NCBI GenBank assembly: GCA_031283185.1
Contig: JAITCH010000009.1
Span: 127,190 to 191,189, forward strand
From: Rickettsiales bacterium
GTDB lineage: Bacteria; Pseudomonadota; Alphaproteobacteria; Rs-D84
Direction: 5' to 3'
Length of the DNA: 64,000 nt
Shown here: positions 1 to 7,644 of the stretch, one piece after another
Layout: each line of letters opens with the position of its first letter
How positions within the stretch are numbered: the first letter of the stretch is position 1
Translations under genes and position numbers: made by a program
Notes under the pieces: model-generated
What the model saw: the letters and a program-made list of their open reading frames with translations, nothing else
What the model was told of the DNA's origin: nothing
Databases searched by the model: none

Positions 1-2
1 AT

Positions 3-977
3 GGTTATCCGCGCGCGGTTTCCATTTTTCAGAACAGGCTGGTGTTTGCTGGGACGAGGACTCTGCCGAATTTTGTATGGATGTCCAAGACGGGCGAGGT
101 TTATGATTTTGAAGCCGGGACTGGTCTGGATAATGATGCGATTGTGGCGTCGCTTCCCGCGCCTGCGCTTCATACGATTTCATCGGTTATATCGGCGGAA
201 AACTTAGAGATTCTGACTGATATGGGCGAATGGAGCATCAAGGGCTCACCTGTTACGCCATCATCTTTCACGACCCGGAAACATACGAATATAGGGTCGA
301 AGTTGGATAGATTTTTACCGCCGCAAAGGGTGGACGGCGCGACAATTTTCATGTCGAAAACCGGATGCGAATTGCGAGAGTTAAAGTTGGATAATCTGAG
401 TGATACTTATAGTGCAGTTGACCTTGCGTCGTTGTCGCAGCATCTGATGAATGATCCGATTTCGATGACATATTCTCCGACTGAAAAACGATTGCTGATT
501 GTTATGGCGGACGGAACGATTTCGGCATTGACCAAGGATGATAATTTGGAAGTGCTCGGCTGGTCGCAGTATAAAACTGATGGCGAGTTTAGATATGTTG
601 TGATGTCTAATGATCGAATATATGCGGTTGTTAATCGGAATGGCGCGGCGAAGTTGGAAATGTTTGATCAATCGGTTTGGACGGACGGGCTTGCGAATTT
701 TGCATTTGTTCATCGGGTGGAATCGTGGCCGATATTTTCTGACGGGACGCCTGCGCGATCGTTAAGGATAACGAAGATGCAGATGCGATTTATTGATACG
801 ACAGCATTTACGATTCGTGTCGGACATAGCGAGCCTGAGATGATTTCATTAACGGACGCAGAGGTAGAAATAAATTCACTTGGCACGATAAAGAATTCCG
901 AATCGGTGTGGGAGTTAAGCGGCACGACGCCCCTGACATTAATTTCCCTAACGCTTTCCGGCCGCCTCACAATATAG
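3..977 (+). CDS. Phage tail protein, 5' end outside the window
   Basis: The reading frame is open from the window edge, so the true start lies upstream; the first in-frame start codon here (GTG at 42) falls inside a conserved segment. The translated start GYPRAVSIFQNRLVFAGTR matches the typical 'G-x-P-x-x-V-x-x-F-x-x-R-L-x-F-A-G' stretch of podovirus tail-tube or stabilisation proteins (T7 gp12-like or P22-type neck/tail proteins). About 325 residues are visible, with a beta-rich repetitive look and no signal peptide. The stop is followed at once by family F repeats. It sits upstream of terminase and portal genes, so it belongs to a phage structural module. The exact tail component cannot be named from sequence alone. 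Confidence 0.7.
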   Translation, partial: GYPRAVSIFQNRLVFAGTRTLPNFVWMSKTGEVYDFEAGTGLDNDAIVASLPAPALHTISSVISAENLEILTDMGEWSIKGSPVTPSSFTTRKHTNIGSKLDRFLPPQRVDGATIFMSKTGCELRELKLDNLSDTYSAVDLASLSQHLMNDPISMTYSPTEKRLLIVMADGTISALTKDDNLEVLGWSQYKTDGEFRYVVMSNDRIYAVVNRNGAAKLEMFDQSVWTDGLANFAFVHRVESWPIFSDGTPARSLRITKMQMRFIDTTAFTIRVGHSEPEMISLTDAEVEINSLGTIKNSESVWELSGTTPLTLISLTLSGRLTI

Positions 978-1046
978 CGGGGCGGGGTCTCCCTTAAATA
1001 GCGGGGTGGGGTCTCCCGACCCCACCCCGAACATTTTATCAACTTA
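976..1046. repeat. Family F repeats, truncated copy plus full copy
   Basis: A truncated F copy (AGCGGGGCGGGGTCTCCC) runs straight into a full copy whose stem GGGGTGGGG/CCCCACCCC closes on GTCTCCCGA and ends GAACATTTTATCAAC. The same truncated-plus-full composite recurs at 31818-31890, so the pair itself has been copied. Confidence 0.85.
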
Positions 1047-1063
1047 ACCCAAAAGGAAAAACC

Positions 1064-1429
1064 ATGTCTCAATACTCAAACGAAATAAATGCACTTCTAT
1101 CCATAGCGACAAAAAAGGACAAGAAAGAAATCAAATCCGAACGCGCAAAGATTATGGCGGAACTCGCGGAAACTAATGCGCGGCGTGATAATTTGGTAAA
1201 AAAGGCTTTGGGCGCAGCGCGCGCGCAAATGGGCGCATCTGGCGCATCGGATGATACGGCAAGCGCGCGGGCGGTGTTGAAAAGGCTAGCGGAAGAAACG
1301 GCGGAATCTGATGACAAAAAGATAGATGCGGCGAATGACAAATTAGCATCACTGACGAAGAAATATAAATCGCGCCGCAAAAATTTGCTAAGTAGCGCGC
1401 TTAAAAAATCAGCCTTGGCGGCATTGTGA
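1064..1429 (+). CDS. Small charged, helix-rich protein of the phage module, unknown function
   Basis: A 121-residue protein rich in Lys, Ala and Glu, probably almost all alpha-helical or coiled coil, with no membrane segment. The ATG follows AAAGGAAAAACC, a reasonable ribosome-binding site. The stop is one base before the terminase start at 1431, so the two are probably co-translated. Its place directly before a large terminase fits a small terminase subunit or other small virion/packaging protein, but there is no diagnostic motif. I do not recognise the family. Confidence 0.6.
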   Translation: MSQYSNEINALLSIATKKDKKEIKSERAKIMAELAETNARRDNLVKKALGAARAQMGASGASDDTASARAVLKRLAEETAESDDKKIDAANDKLASLTKKYKSRRKNLLSSALKKSALAAL

Positions 1430-1430
1430 A

Positions 1431-2030
1431 ATGAAGCGCGAAAATTCCGCGCTTGAATTTATAGACGCGTGGAATGAATTGCTTGGGATGAAGACGCCGC
1501 GGCATCACGCGGATATGGCGCGATTTTTTGTGCGGACGATTTTCGGCGGCGGGCACCGCGGATTGATGATGTGTTTCAGACATTCGGGCAAGTCGTCTGT
1601 GGTGGGGATAATGACGGCGTGGCTGCTGACCGAAAGACCTGACGCACGCATTCTTATTTTGTCGGCGGAGCAAACACTTTCTTCTCGTATGGTGTCGCAT
1701 ATAAAGAATATCATAGAGAATCATCCCAAGTGCGAAGGGATGGTTCCGAATGTAAAAAAGGAATGGGCATCACATAAGATAACGATTGAACGACCCGTGG
1801 GGCCGCGCGAGCCATCGGTGATTTGCCAAGGGGTTCATGGGAACATTACTGGGATGAGGGCGGATTTAATTATATGTGATGATGTCGAAGTTCCGAACAC
1901 TTCAAACACGGCGCAGAAACGGGCGAATTTACGCGAAAGGCTTCGGGAATTAGATTTTATTTTATCACCTGGCGGGGCGATGTTATATCTCGGCACCCCC
2001 CATACAGCCGACACCATTTATCAAGTCTAA
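1431..2030 (+). pseudogene. Large terminase subunit, N-terminal ATPase fragment
   Basis: Packaging motor ATPase half of a phage large terminase. Visible motifs are a Walker A-like RHSGKSS (residues 50-56), a Walker B-like ADLIICDDVE (about 144-153) and the coupling-type motif LGTPHT (about 190). The ORF stops at residue 199, exactly where a family B repeat begins; the TAA is formed by that junction. The nuclease half continues at 3860 after an inserted dnaB segment, so the ancestral gene of about 470 codons has been split. Either half could in principle still be made as a separate polypeptide; loss of function is more likely. Confidence 0.8.
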
Positions 2031-2125
2031 AAGTCCCCTTCGCCTGATGCAATCGCACAAAAGTCCCCTTCGCTGTCAAAGGGGTGTCGCGCCGTAGCGA
2101 AGCGTAGGCGGACGGGGTAGTGGTA
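2030..2125. repeat. Family B repeats (truncated plus full copy)
   Basis: A truncated B left half (AAAAGTCCCCTTCGCCTGAT) is followed by ATCGCAC and a full B copy that carries the long variable hairpin (TCGCGCCGTAGCGAAGCGTA). This composite, with the TTCGCTTGATGTAGTCGCAC linker, recurs at 4685, 31735, 62115 and 63780. Here it marks the left edge of the segment that splits the terminase gene. Confidence 0.85.
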
Positions 2126-2135
2126 AAAATTGGTC

Positions 2136-2163
2136 TTGCATTTTTTGACCTTTGGGCTATGAT
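2136..2163 (+). promoter_or_regulatory. Probable sigma-70 promoter of dnaB
   Basis: TTGCAT (2136-2141), a 16-bp spacer and TATGAT (2158-2163). The dnaB ATG at 2173 lies 9 bases after the -10 box and has no Shine-Dalgarno sequence, so the transcript would be leaderless or nearly so. Confidence 0.5.
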
Positions 2164-2172
2164 GCGGACACG

Positions 2173-3723
2173 ATGACTCCTAATATGCAAAATCTTCCTG
2201 TTAATCCCGCGGCCGAGCAAGCCGTGCTCGCAGCGATTCTGATCAACAATCGCGCGCACGAACGCGTGTCGGATTTTCTGCGCCCCGAGCATTTTGCACA
2301 TCCCGCGCACGCGGAAATTTATCGCGTCATAGACAAGCAGATTTCCAAGGGTTTCCCGGCGCATAACATTACCATCCGCGATTATTTGGAACAAAAGGGC
2401 GCGCTGGACGAAGTTGGCGGCGCGGAATACTTAGACAAACTCGTGGGAATGGGTTCAGCGATTTTGGACATCACGCATTATGCGAACATTATTGTTAATA
2501 ACGCATTGCGCCGCCAGTTGATCGACATTGGGCAGACGGTAATGAATACGGCGGCAAGCGAAGATTTAGATTTGCCGGCGACCGCGCAGATAGAACAGGC
2601 AGAGCAAAAATTATTTGAACTTGCGAATACGGGCACGAATAGCGAACGGGCGTTGATGACGCTGAGCGACGCGCTGAAACAAACGCTCGAAGAAACTGAA
2701 AGTGCGATAAAGCAGGATGGACATTTATCGGGGCTTACGACTGGATTTACGGATATTGATAAACAGATTGGCGGATTACATCCATCGGATTTGGTGATAA
2801 TTGCTGGTCGTCCTGGTATGGGTAAGACGACGATTGCGATGAACATTGCATTTAATGCCGCGCTTGAAATTGCTAATAAAAAAGTTCCGCAGAAACTTTC
2901 CGGGGTGGTGGTGTTTTTCAGTTTGGAAATGAGTTCACCGCAACTTGCCGCGCGCGTGCTGAGCAGCGTTTCAGAAATCCCCAGCAGTTCAATGCGGAAC
3001 GGGACATTGAATGATACTGACTTGTTAACACTCGCCGAACATTCCAAGGAATTAGAAAGATTGCCGCTTGTGTTTGATGATACGCCGGGGATTTCTGTGC
3101 CGACGATAAGGACGCGCGCAAGGCGATTGCAACGGCAATATGAAAAATCGCATGGCGGAATTGCGCTGATTGTTATTGATTATATTCAGTTGCTGACGGC
3201 ACCTGGCGGCGCAAGGAATGATAATCGCGTGCAGGAACTTTCTGAAATGACACGCGGATTAAAGATACTGGCGAAAGAGTTGAATGTTCCTGTGGTCGCG
3301 CTGTCGCAATTGTCGCGCGCCGTGGAAAATCGGGATGATAAGCGTCCGATTTTATCTGACTTGCGCGAATCTGGATCTATTGAACAGGATGCGGATATAG
3401 TTGCGTTCACATATCGGCACGAATATTATTTACAGGGGCGCGATCCGGCGAACAAGGCGGGAATGAAGACGGCGACATTTGATCAGCAGAAAAGTTGGCA
3501 AGCTGCGATGGAAAAGTATAAGAACAAGGCGGAATTTATAATTGCGAAGCAAAGGCACGGCCCGATTGGCACGGTGCGATTGGGATATCACGGCGAATAT
3601 AGTCGGTTTGATGATTTACTGCCTGACGCGGGAAGATACGCGGACGAACCGGCATATAATCCTGCCGGGACACACTTGCCGTCTCCTGATTCCCCCACCC
3701 CCTCTTCCGACAATTTCGAATAA
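2173..3723 (+). CDS. dnaB: Replicative DNA helicase DnaB
   Basis: Hexameric 5'-3' helicase of the replication fork, with an N-terminal DnaB domain (AAEQAVLAAIL, about residues 12-110) and a RecA-like C-terminal domain. Walker A is GRPGMGKTT, Walker B LIVIDYIQLL, followed by the SQLSRAVE motif. At 516 residues it is the usual cellular length and shows no repeat insertion. ATG 2173 is preferred over the in-frame TTG at 2152 because it follows the promoter and starts the conserved sequence. The gene lies between the two halves of a terminase gene and is flanked by dispersed repeats on both sides, so it was probably moved here by recombination between repeats. It resembles a chromosomal, not a phage, DnaB. 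Confidence 0.95.
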   Translation: MTPNMQNLPVNPAAEQAVLAAILINNRAHERVSDFLRPEHFAHPAHAEIYRVIDKQISKGFPAHNITIRDYLEQKGALDEVGGAEYLDKLVGMGSAILDITHYANIIVNNALRRQLIDIGQTVMNTAASEDLDLPATAQIEQAEQKLFELANTGTNSERALMTLSDALKQTLEETESAIKQDGHLSGLTTGFTDIDKQIGGLHPSDLVIIAGRPGMGKTTIAMNIAFNAALEIANKKVPQKLSGVVVFFSLEMSSPQLAARVLSSVSEIPSSSMRNGTLNDTDLLTLAEHSKELERLPLVFDDTPGISVPTIRTRARRLQRQYEKSHGGIALIVIDYIQLLTAPGGARNDNRVQELSEMTRGLKILAKELNVPVVALSQLSRAVENRDDKRPILSDLRESGSIEQDADIVAFTYRHEYYLQGRDPANKAGMKTATFDQQKSWQAAMEKYKNKAEFIIAKQRHGPIGTVRLGYHGEYSRFDDLLPDAGRYADEPAYNPAGTHLPSPDSPTPSSDNFE

Positions 3724-3731
3724 ACAATAAG

Positions 3732-3860
3732 TCATCCCGGTGCTTGACACCGGGATCTTGCCGATAAACAATAAGTCATCCCGGTGCTTGACACCGGGAT
3801 CTTGCATTTAATTCCCCGCCAATGGTGGCGGGGTGGCACGAAGTGCCGGGGTGGTTAGAA
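3732..3860. repeat. Tandem family C repeats followed by family A
   Basis: Two identical C copies (stem CCCGGTG/CACCGGG around CTTGA) sit 44 bp apart at 3732-3763 and 3776-3807, joined by CGATAAACAATAA. An A copy with the variable hairpin GGCACGAAGTGCC follows at 3810-3860. These repeats form the right edge of the dnaB segment. Confidence 0.85.
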
Positions 3861-4678
3861 TGTCTTCACCTTTCCTCCGCAATTACACACTCTTAAAGAT
3901 CCCGATTGTGCTCCCGGATGGACAGCCTGCCTGGCCGGAATTGTTCCCCGAAAACGAAATAGAGCGCATCCGCGAAGTCGTAGGACACCGGCATTTTTCA
4001 TCACAGATGATGATGGAATTTGTCGCGCCGGAAAGGGCGCGTTTGGATCCGGCGTCGTTGATGGAGTATGAGTTAGAGTTTGACGCGCCGACTGCGAAAC
4101 TCGGGACGGATATTATAACGACGGGCTATTCGGCGTATTGGGATCCGAGTTCGGCGCGACAGAGCGCGGATGGCAGTGTTTGCGCGCTTGTGTTGTTTCA
4201 CGCGCCGACCAAGCGTGCATTTGTGCACGACATTTTGTTTCTAAAAGTCAGCGATAATGATTTGCATCCTATGGCGACGCAGGCGGAGATGATTTTGGAT
4301 TTTATGAGCAGATATAGGATAAGGCATCTTGGCATAGAGACGAACGGACTTGGGAACGCGTTGCCAGAGATTATGAGAGGGATCGCGGAAAAAAGGAAAC
4401 AGCCGCTAACGATAAATCGCATAGTCAGCCGCGAGAAAAAAGAGACGCGCATATTGAATGCGATAGAGCCGCTGTTATCAACAGGTCGTTTATTCGCGCA
4501 TCGCCGAGTTTTGGAAAGCGAGTTATCATCCGAGTTGTCTGATTGGACTGCGAGTGGGGCGAACAGGGATGACGGGATAGATGCTGTTGCTGGTGCGTTG
4601 CTTATGCAACCTGCGGCCACCCGGACACGCGCGCAGATTTTCAGCTCCCACACCGCCAACACCAATTTTAATATATAA
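3860..4678 (+). pseudogene. Large terminase subunit, C-terminal nuclease fragment
   Basis: Continuation of the terminase begun at 1431. The beginning (LLKIPIVLPDGQPAWPELFP) is the linker that normally follows the ATPase domain. The rest has RNase H-fold nuclease features: an acidic strand near YWDPSS, LGIETNGLGN, and a C-terminal RDDGIDAVAGAL segment that supplies a late catalytic Asp. ATG 3860 lies at the end of an A repeat; an in-frame GTG at 3833 lies inside it. The coding frame is undamaged for 272 residues, which is notable for a fragment. There is no Shine-Dalgarno sequence or clear promoter of its own. Confidence 0.75.
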
Positions 4679-4800
4679 ATAAAAATTCCCTTCGCTTGAT
4701 ATAGTCGCACAAAAGTCCCCTTCGCTGGCGAAGGGGTGTCGCGCCGTAGCAAAGCGTAGGCGGACGGGGTAGTGGTTAATAACCTGTCGGCTCCGCCGAC
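4679..4800. repeat. Family B composite repeat
   Basis: A truncated B with the TTCGCTTGATATAGTCGCAC linker, then a full B (about 4711-4775) and a short GTCGGCTCCGCCGAC hairpin. It separates the terminase fragment from the pilin-like gene. Confidence 0.8.
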
Positions 4801-4808
4801 ACCACCTC

Positions 4809-4837
4809 TTAACTTTCCACTCCAAATATGATATACT
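4809..4837 (+). promoter_or_regulatory. Probable promoter of the pilin-like gene
   Basis: TTAACT (4809-4814), 17 bp, TATACT (4832-4837). The ATG at 4845 begins 7 bases after the -10 box without a Shine-Dalgarno sequence, suggesting a leaderless mRNA. Confidence 0.5.
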
Positions 4838-4844
4838 ACTAACT

Positions 4845-5300
4845 ATGAAAAACGAAAGCGGAAGAACATTGATGGAAACCCTTGGCGTGCTGGCAATCAG
4901 CGGCATCCTTGCTGCGGCTGCGTTCCAGGCATATAGGGTTGTGCAGACGCGCCAGTCAAGATTCATTGCCGAGGATAATATCCGTTCGATTTCGACCAAT
5001 GCCAGGATTTTGTTTGCAGGCCGTCAGTCGTTCGAGAACATCTCGGCGGATTATATGATTCGCGCAGGCGGAATGAAGTCGGCATATATTGGCATTGGCG
5101 GCGACATACGGATGCAAAGCAACGCGCAGGAAAAATCATTTACGATTACGATACCTGAGATTACGGAATCGGATTGCGTGTATTTCACAATGCGAAAGTT
5201 TGATTTCGTAGATAGGGTTGGCGCGAATGGATATTATGAGACTTCGTCATCGTATTGCAAACCCGACTCCACCAATGAAATTTCATTTATTATAAAATAA
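4845..5300 (+). CDS. Type IV pilin-like / pseudopilin protein
   Basis: A 151-residue protein with a class III (prepilin) signal: a short charged leader MKNESG, then cleavage before RTLMETLGVLAISGIL, with Glu at +5 of the mature protein and a hydrophobic helix. This is the hallmark of proteins processed by prepilin peptidase and assembled into type IV pili or type II secretion pseudopili. Two Cys lie in the globular half. It stands alone between phage genes, with no pilus assembly gene in the window, so its partner machinery is elsewhere. It may be a minor or major pilin. Confidence 0.75.
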   Translation: MKNESGRTLMETLGVLAISGILAAAAFQAYRVVQTRQSRFIAEDNIRSISTNARILFAGRQSFENISADYMIRAGGMKSAYIGIGGDIRMQSNAQEKSFTITIPEITESDCVYFTMRKFDFVDRVGANGYYETSSSYCKPDSTNEISFIIK

Positions 5301-5313
5301 AAATCAATAATCT

Positions 5314-5465
5314 CAAAAAACATTAGGCGCATCGCGTTTGCGAGGATAAATCAATCAGAATCAAGGGAAGCCGAGGACGAAGTGTATTGTATATACATGC
5401 CGCAGGCTTCCCGCCGATAATCATTGATTTAGACCGCAAACGAAAAATGCGCCTTATGTTTTTTG
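5314..5465. repeat. Family I structured element, copy 1
   Basis: The outer stem CAAAAAACATTAGGCGCAT pairs with its near-complement ending ...TTATGTTTTTTGG. Inner stems are CGTTTGCG/CGCAAACG, AAATCAAT/ATTGATTT and GGGAAGCC/GGCTTCCC, and the apical part contains GTGTAT/ATACAT. It lies just 3' of the pilin-like gene and just 5' of the portal start. Other copies: 36451-36609, 41046-41196, 55014-55166, 62309-62462. Confidence 0.75.
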
Positions 5466-5485
5466 GCAACCAAAAGGACACAACA

Positions 5486-6892
5486 ATGGACATAAAAACC
5501 CTATATGCGAAAGCATCGCGCGAACGCGCCGATTGGCTTGCCCGCTGGCAGGCCTGCAAGAAATATACGCTGCCGGAAACTGATACGGAAAGCGCGCAAT
5601 TATTTGATTCAACAGCGGCGGACGCGGCGGAAATGCTGGCTGGCGCGATGTTCAGTATGATTACTCCGCCAGAATCGGATTGGCTGTGTTTAACGAATGA
5701 CGATCCCGAAAGTCTGGCGGAGCAAGCGGCGGAAAATGCAATTCGCATCCATCTTAACAACTCGAATTTTTATACGACCGCGCATCAGTGTTATTTAGAT
5801 TTGGTTGTGCTTGGGACTGCGTGTTTGTTATTTTCGGAAAATCCGATTGGATCGCAAAGCGCGTTTAATTTCCAATCGATTCCTATGAAGGACATTGCGA
5901 TTCTCCGCGATGCCAGCGATGCGGTGTCGGCTGTGTTTTATATTACATCGATGAGCGCGATGGAATTGGGCGCAAAGTATCCGGCGTTCACGCCGCCGAA
6001 AAGCGTAAAGGAAATTTGGAAGCAGAATCCTGAAACGCAAGTCCGCATAATTCAGTCGGTCATTAAATCTGGGACGGCGTGGGGTCTGACATCGTGGGCG
6101 GATTTAGAAGGTGAATTTGAGAACAATGTTTTAGAAAGGGGCGAATTCAAAACGAATCCGTTTGTGATTTGCCGGTGGTCTGCTGCGACTGGCGAGATGT
6201 ATGGCAGGGGTCCTGTTATGCGCGCGCTGCCGGATATAAAGACTGCGAATAAAGTTGTGGAATTGATACTTAAAAATGCAAGTATTTCGGTCGCGGGGAT
6301 TTGGCAGGCGGACGATGACGGGGTGATAAATCTGTCGAATATAAGTTTGACTCCGGGCGCGATTATTCCAAAGGCTGTTGGGTCAAACGGGCTTACGCCA
6401 CTCCGCAGCGGCGCGGATTTTGATGTATCGCAACTGGTGCTGAATGATTTGCGAATGCGGATAAAGACTGCGCTCCTCGCGGACAAATTGTCGTCGATGA
6501 CGGATAAAGAAATGACCGCGACCGAAGTAGTGGCTCGGAATATGGAAATGCTCAGGACGCTTGGCGCGGCGTATGGCAGATTGCTTTTTGAGATGATTAC
6601 GCCGCTGGTTGATCGGGGTCTGGGAATACTTTCCCGGCGCGGCGCGATTGATGACATCCGCATTGGTAAGCAGACTAAGTTAAGATGCACCTCACCGATT
6701 TCTAAATTAAGCGGAACGGAGCAAGCATCACAAATTCTAAATTGGATCGAGACGATTTCATCTGTTGGTATGTCCGATAGAATTAATACAGACGCAATGT
6801 TCACCTATCTTACTGATCTACTCCATATTCCCTCCCAGTTAATAAAAGTCCCCCTCAAAGGCGAAGGGGTGTCGCGCCGTAGCGAAGCGTAG
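5486..6892 (+). CDS. Phage portal (head-to-tail connector) protein
   Basis: Podovirus-type portal of the 'head to tail connecting protein' family, which forms the dodecameric ring at the capsid vertex for DNA packaging. Diagnostic features are the N-terminal MDIKTLYAKASRERADWLAR, a YTLPE segment and the stretch AGAMFSMITPPESDWLCL. The ATG at 5486 is chosen because AAAAGGA precedes it and the family's conserved start follows; the frame upstream lies in a family I repeat. The last 15 or so residues (from about KVPLKGEG) come from a family B repeat, so the native C-terminus has been replaced. The length (468 residues) is otherwise near normal. Confidence 0.85.
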   Translation: MDIKTLYAKASRERADWLARWQACKKYTLPETDTESAQLFDSTAADAAEMLAGAMFSMITPPESDWLCLTNDDPESLAEQAAENAIRIHLNNSNFYTTAHQCYLDLVVLGTACLLFSENPIGSQSAFNFQSIPMKDIAILRDASDAVSAVFYITSMSAMELGAKYPAFTPPKSVKEIWKQNPETQVRIIQSVIKSGTAWGLTSWADLEGEFENNVLERGEFKTNPFVICRWSAATGEMYGRGPVMRALPDIKTANKVVELILKNASISVAGIWQADDDGVINLSNISLTPGAIIPKAVGSNGLTPLRSGADFDVSQLVLNDLRMRIKTALLADKLSSMTDKEMTATEVVARNMEMLRTLGAAYGRLLFEMITPLVDRGLGILSRRGAIDDIRIGKQTKLRCTSPISKLSGTEQASQILNWIETISSVGMSDRINTDAMFTYLTDLLHIPSQLIKVPLKGEGVSRRSEA

Positions 6893-6909
6893 GCGGACGG
6901 GGTAGTGGT
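6843..6909. repeat. Family B repeat forming the portal C-terminus
   Basis: This B copy overlaps the 3' end of the portal gene; the stop codon TAG lies within its variable hairpin. The first-stem sequence is slightly altered (CCCCCTCAAAGGCGAAGGGG). Confidence 0.85.
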
Positions 6910-6913
6910 AAAA

Positions 6914-7105
6914 ATGAATAAACTCTACACCCAGTGTTTCACGACGCCCGCGGGGCGGCAGGTGCTGCACCACCTTCGCACGATAACGATAGAGCGCGCG
7001 CTCGGCGCGAACGCGACAGAATCGGAACTCAGATCACTTGAAGCCCAACGCGCGCTTGTGCGCCAAATAGAAATTTGCACCGAGCGTGGCAAAAATGAAA
7101 ACTAG
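6914..7105 (+). CDS. Bbp19-like small phage protein
   Basis: A 63-residue basic protein beginning MNKLYTQCFTTPAGRQVLHH. The pattern 'F-x-T-x-x-G-x-x-V-L-x-x-L' is that of the small Bbp19-type proteins found beside podoviral head-to-tail connectors, and the gene here directly follows the portal. It overlaps the lysozyme start by 11 bases. Its function in virions is not established. No convincing ribosome-binding site is present; the start lies just behind a B repeat. Confidence 0.6.
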   Translation: MNKLYTQCFTTPAGRQVLHHLRTITIERALGANATESELRSLEAQRALVRQIEICTERGKNEN

Positions 7106-7565
7106 CGAACGCGGCATCGCGCTGATAAAAAGACACGAAGGCCTGCGTCTCGGCAAATACCTCTGCCCCGCAGGCCGTCCGACAATCGGTTATGGTCATT
7201 TAATTTTGCCATCCGAAAACCTACAAACTATCACCGAATCCGAAGCGCATACACTGCTCACACGCGACCTTAACATTGCCGAAGATGCAATTACAAAACT
7301 CATAATTCGCCCGCTCACGCAGAATGAATTTGACGCATTGGTATCGCTTGTTTTCAATATCGGCGCGAACGCATTTCGTAGTTCCACATTGCTAAAATAT
7401 ATAAACGATAAAAATTATTGTAGTCCGACTTATCCGACGATAAAGGATGCTTGGCTTTCGTGGTGCCATATTAGTGGCATTAAAAATGAAGCTCTTCTCT
7501 CCCGCCGCCAATCCGAATGGTCATTATATATATTCCCTCCCCTAGCTCAAAAGTCCCCTTCTTAA
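7095..7565 (+). CDS. Phage-type lysozyme (GH24 endolysin)
   Basis: Muramidase that cleaves the beta-1,4 bond of peptidoglycan. The GH24 catalytic triad is present as E15, C24 and T30 with the E-x8-C-x5-T spacing (HEG..., LCPAGRPTIGYGH); Cys in the second position occurs in many lambdoid and P21-type relatives. Helical GH24 motifs follow (LTQNEFDALVSLVFNIG, LLSRRQSEW). No signal-arrest-release segment is seen. The tail after about residue 145 comes from truncated B and F repeat sequence. ATG 7095 starts the family sequence; an in-frame GTG at 7086 is possible. Confidence 0.85.
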   Translation: MKTSERGIALIKRHEGLRLGKYLCPAGRPTIGYGHLILPSENLQTITESEAHTLLTRDLNIAEDAITKLIIRPLTQNEFDALVSLVFNIGANAFRSSTLLKYINDKNYCSPTYPTIKDAWLSWCHISGIKNEALLSRRQSEWSLYIFPPLAQKSPS

Positions 7566-7610
7566 AGCGGGGCGGGATTTCCCAATCCCGCCCCGAACAT
7601 TTTATCACCT
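7563..7610. repeat. Family F repeat behind the lysozyme gene
   Basis: Stem AGCGGGGCGGGAT/ATCCCGCCCCG with a TTCCCA loop and the standard tail GAACATTTTATCACC. The stem differs from other F copies at matching positions on both sides. It may also act as a 3' hairpin for the phage genes. Confidence 0.75.
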
Positions 7611-7637
7611 TTACTTTTTCTCTTTCTTATTTATAAT
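7610..7637 (+). promoter_or_regulatory. Probable promoter of the Lnb-like gene
   Basis: TTTACT (7610-7615) lies at the end of the F repeat tail; 16 bp later comes TATAAT (7632-7637). The start codon follows after 7 bases with no Shine-Dalgarno sequence. Confidence 0.5.
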
Positions 7638-7644
7638 ACATCCC

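Noticed and set aside
128-177. The frame at 1-207 as a separate protein
   Set aside because: It is a shifted frame of the phage tail gene, whose own frame is open across the window edge and matches a known protein pattern.
5314-5465. Family I as a retron ncRNA or group II intron
   Set aside because: No reverse transcriptase is nearby, no intron domain V-like hairpin is visible, and copies occur far apart at gene ends.
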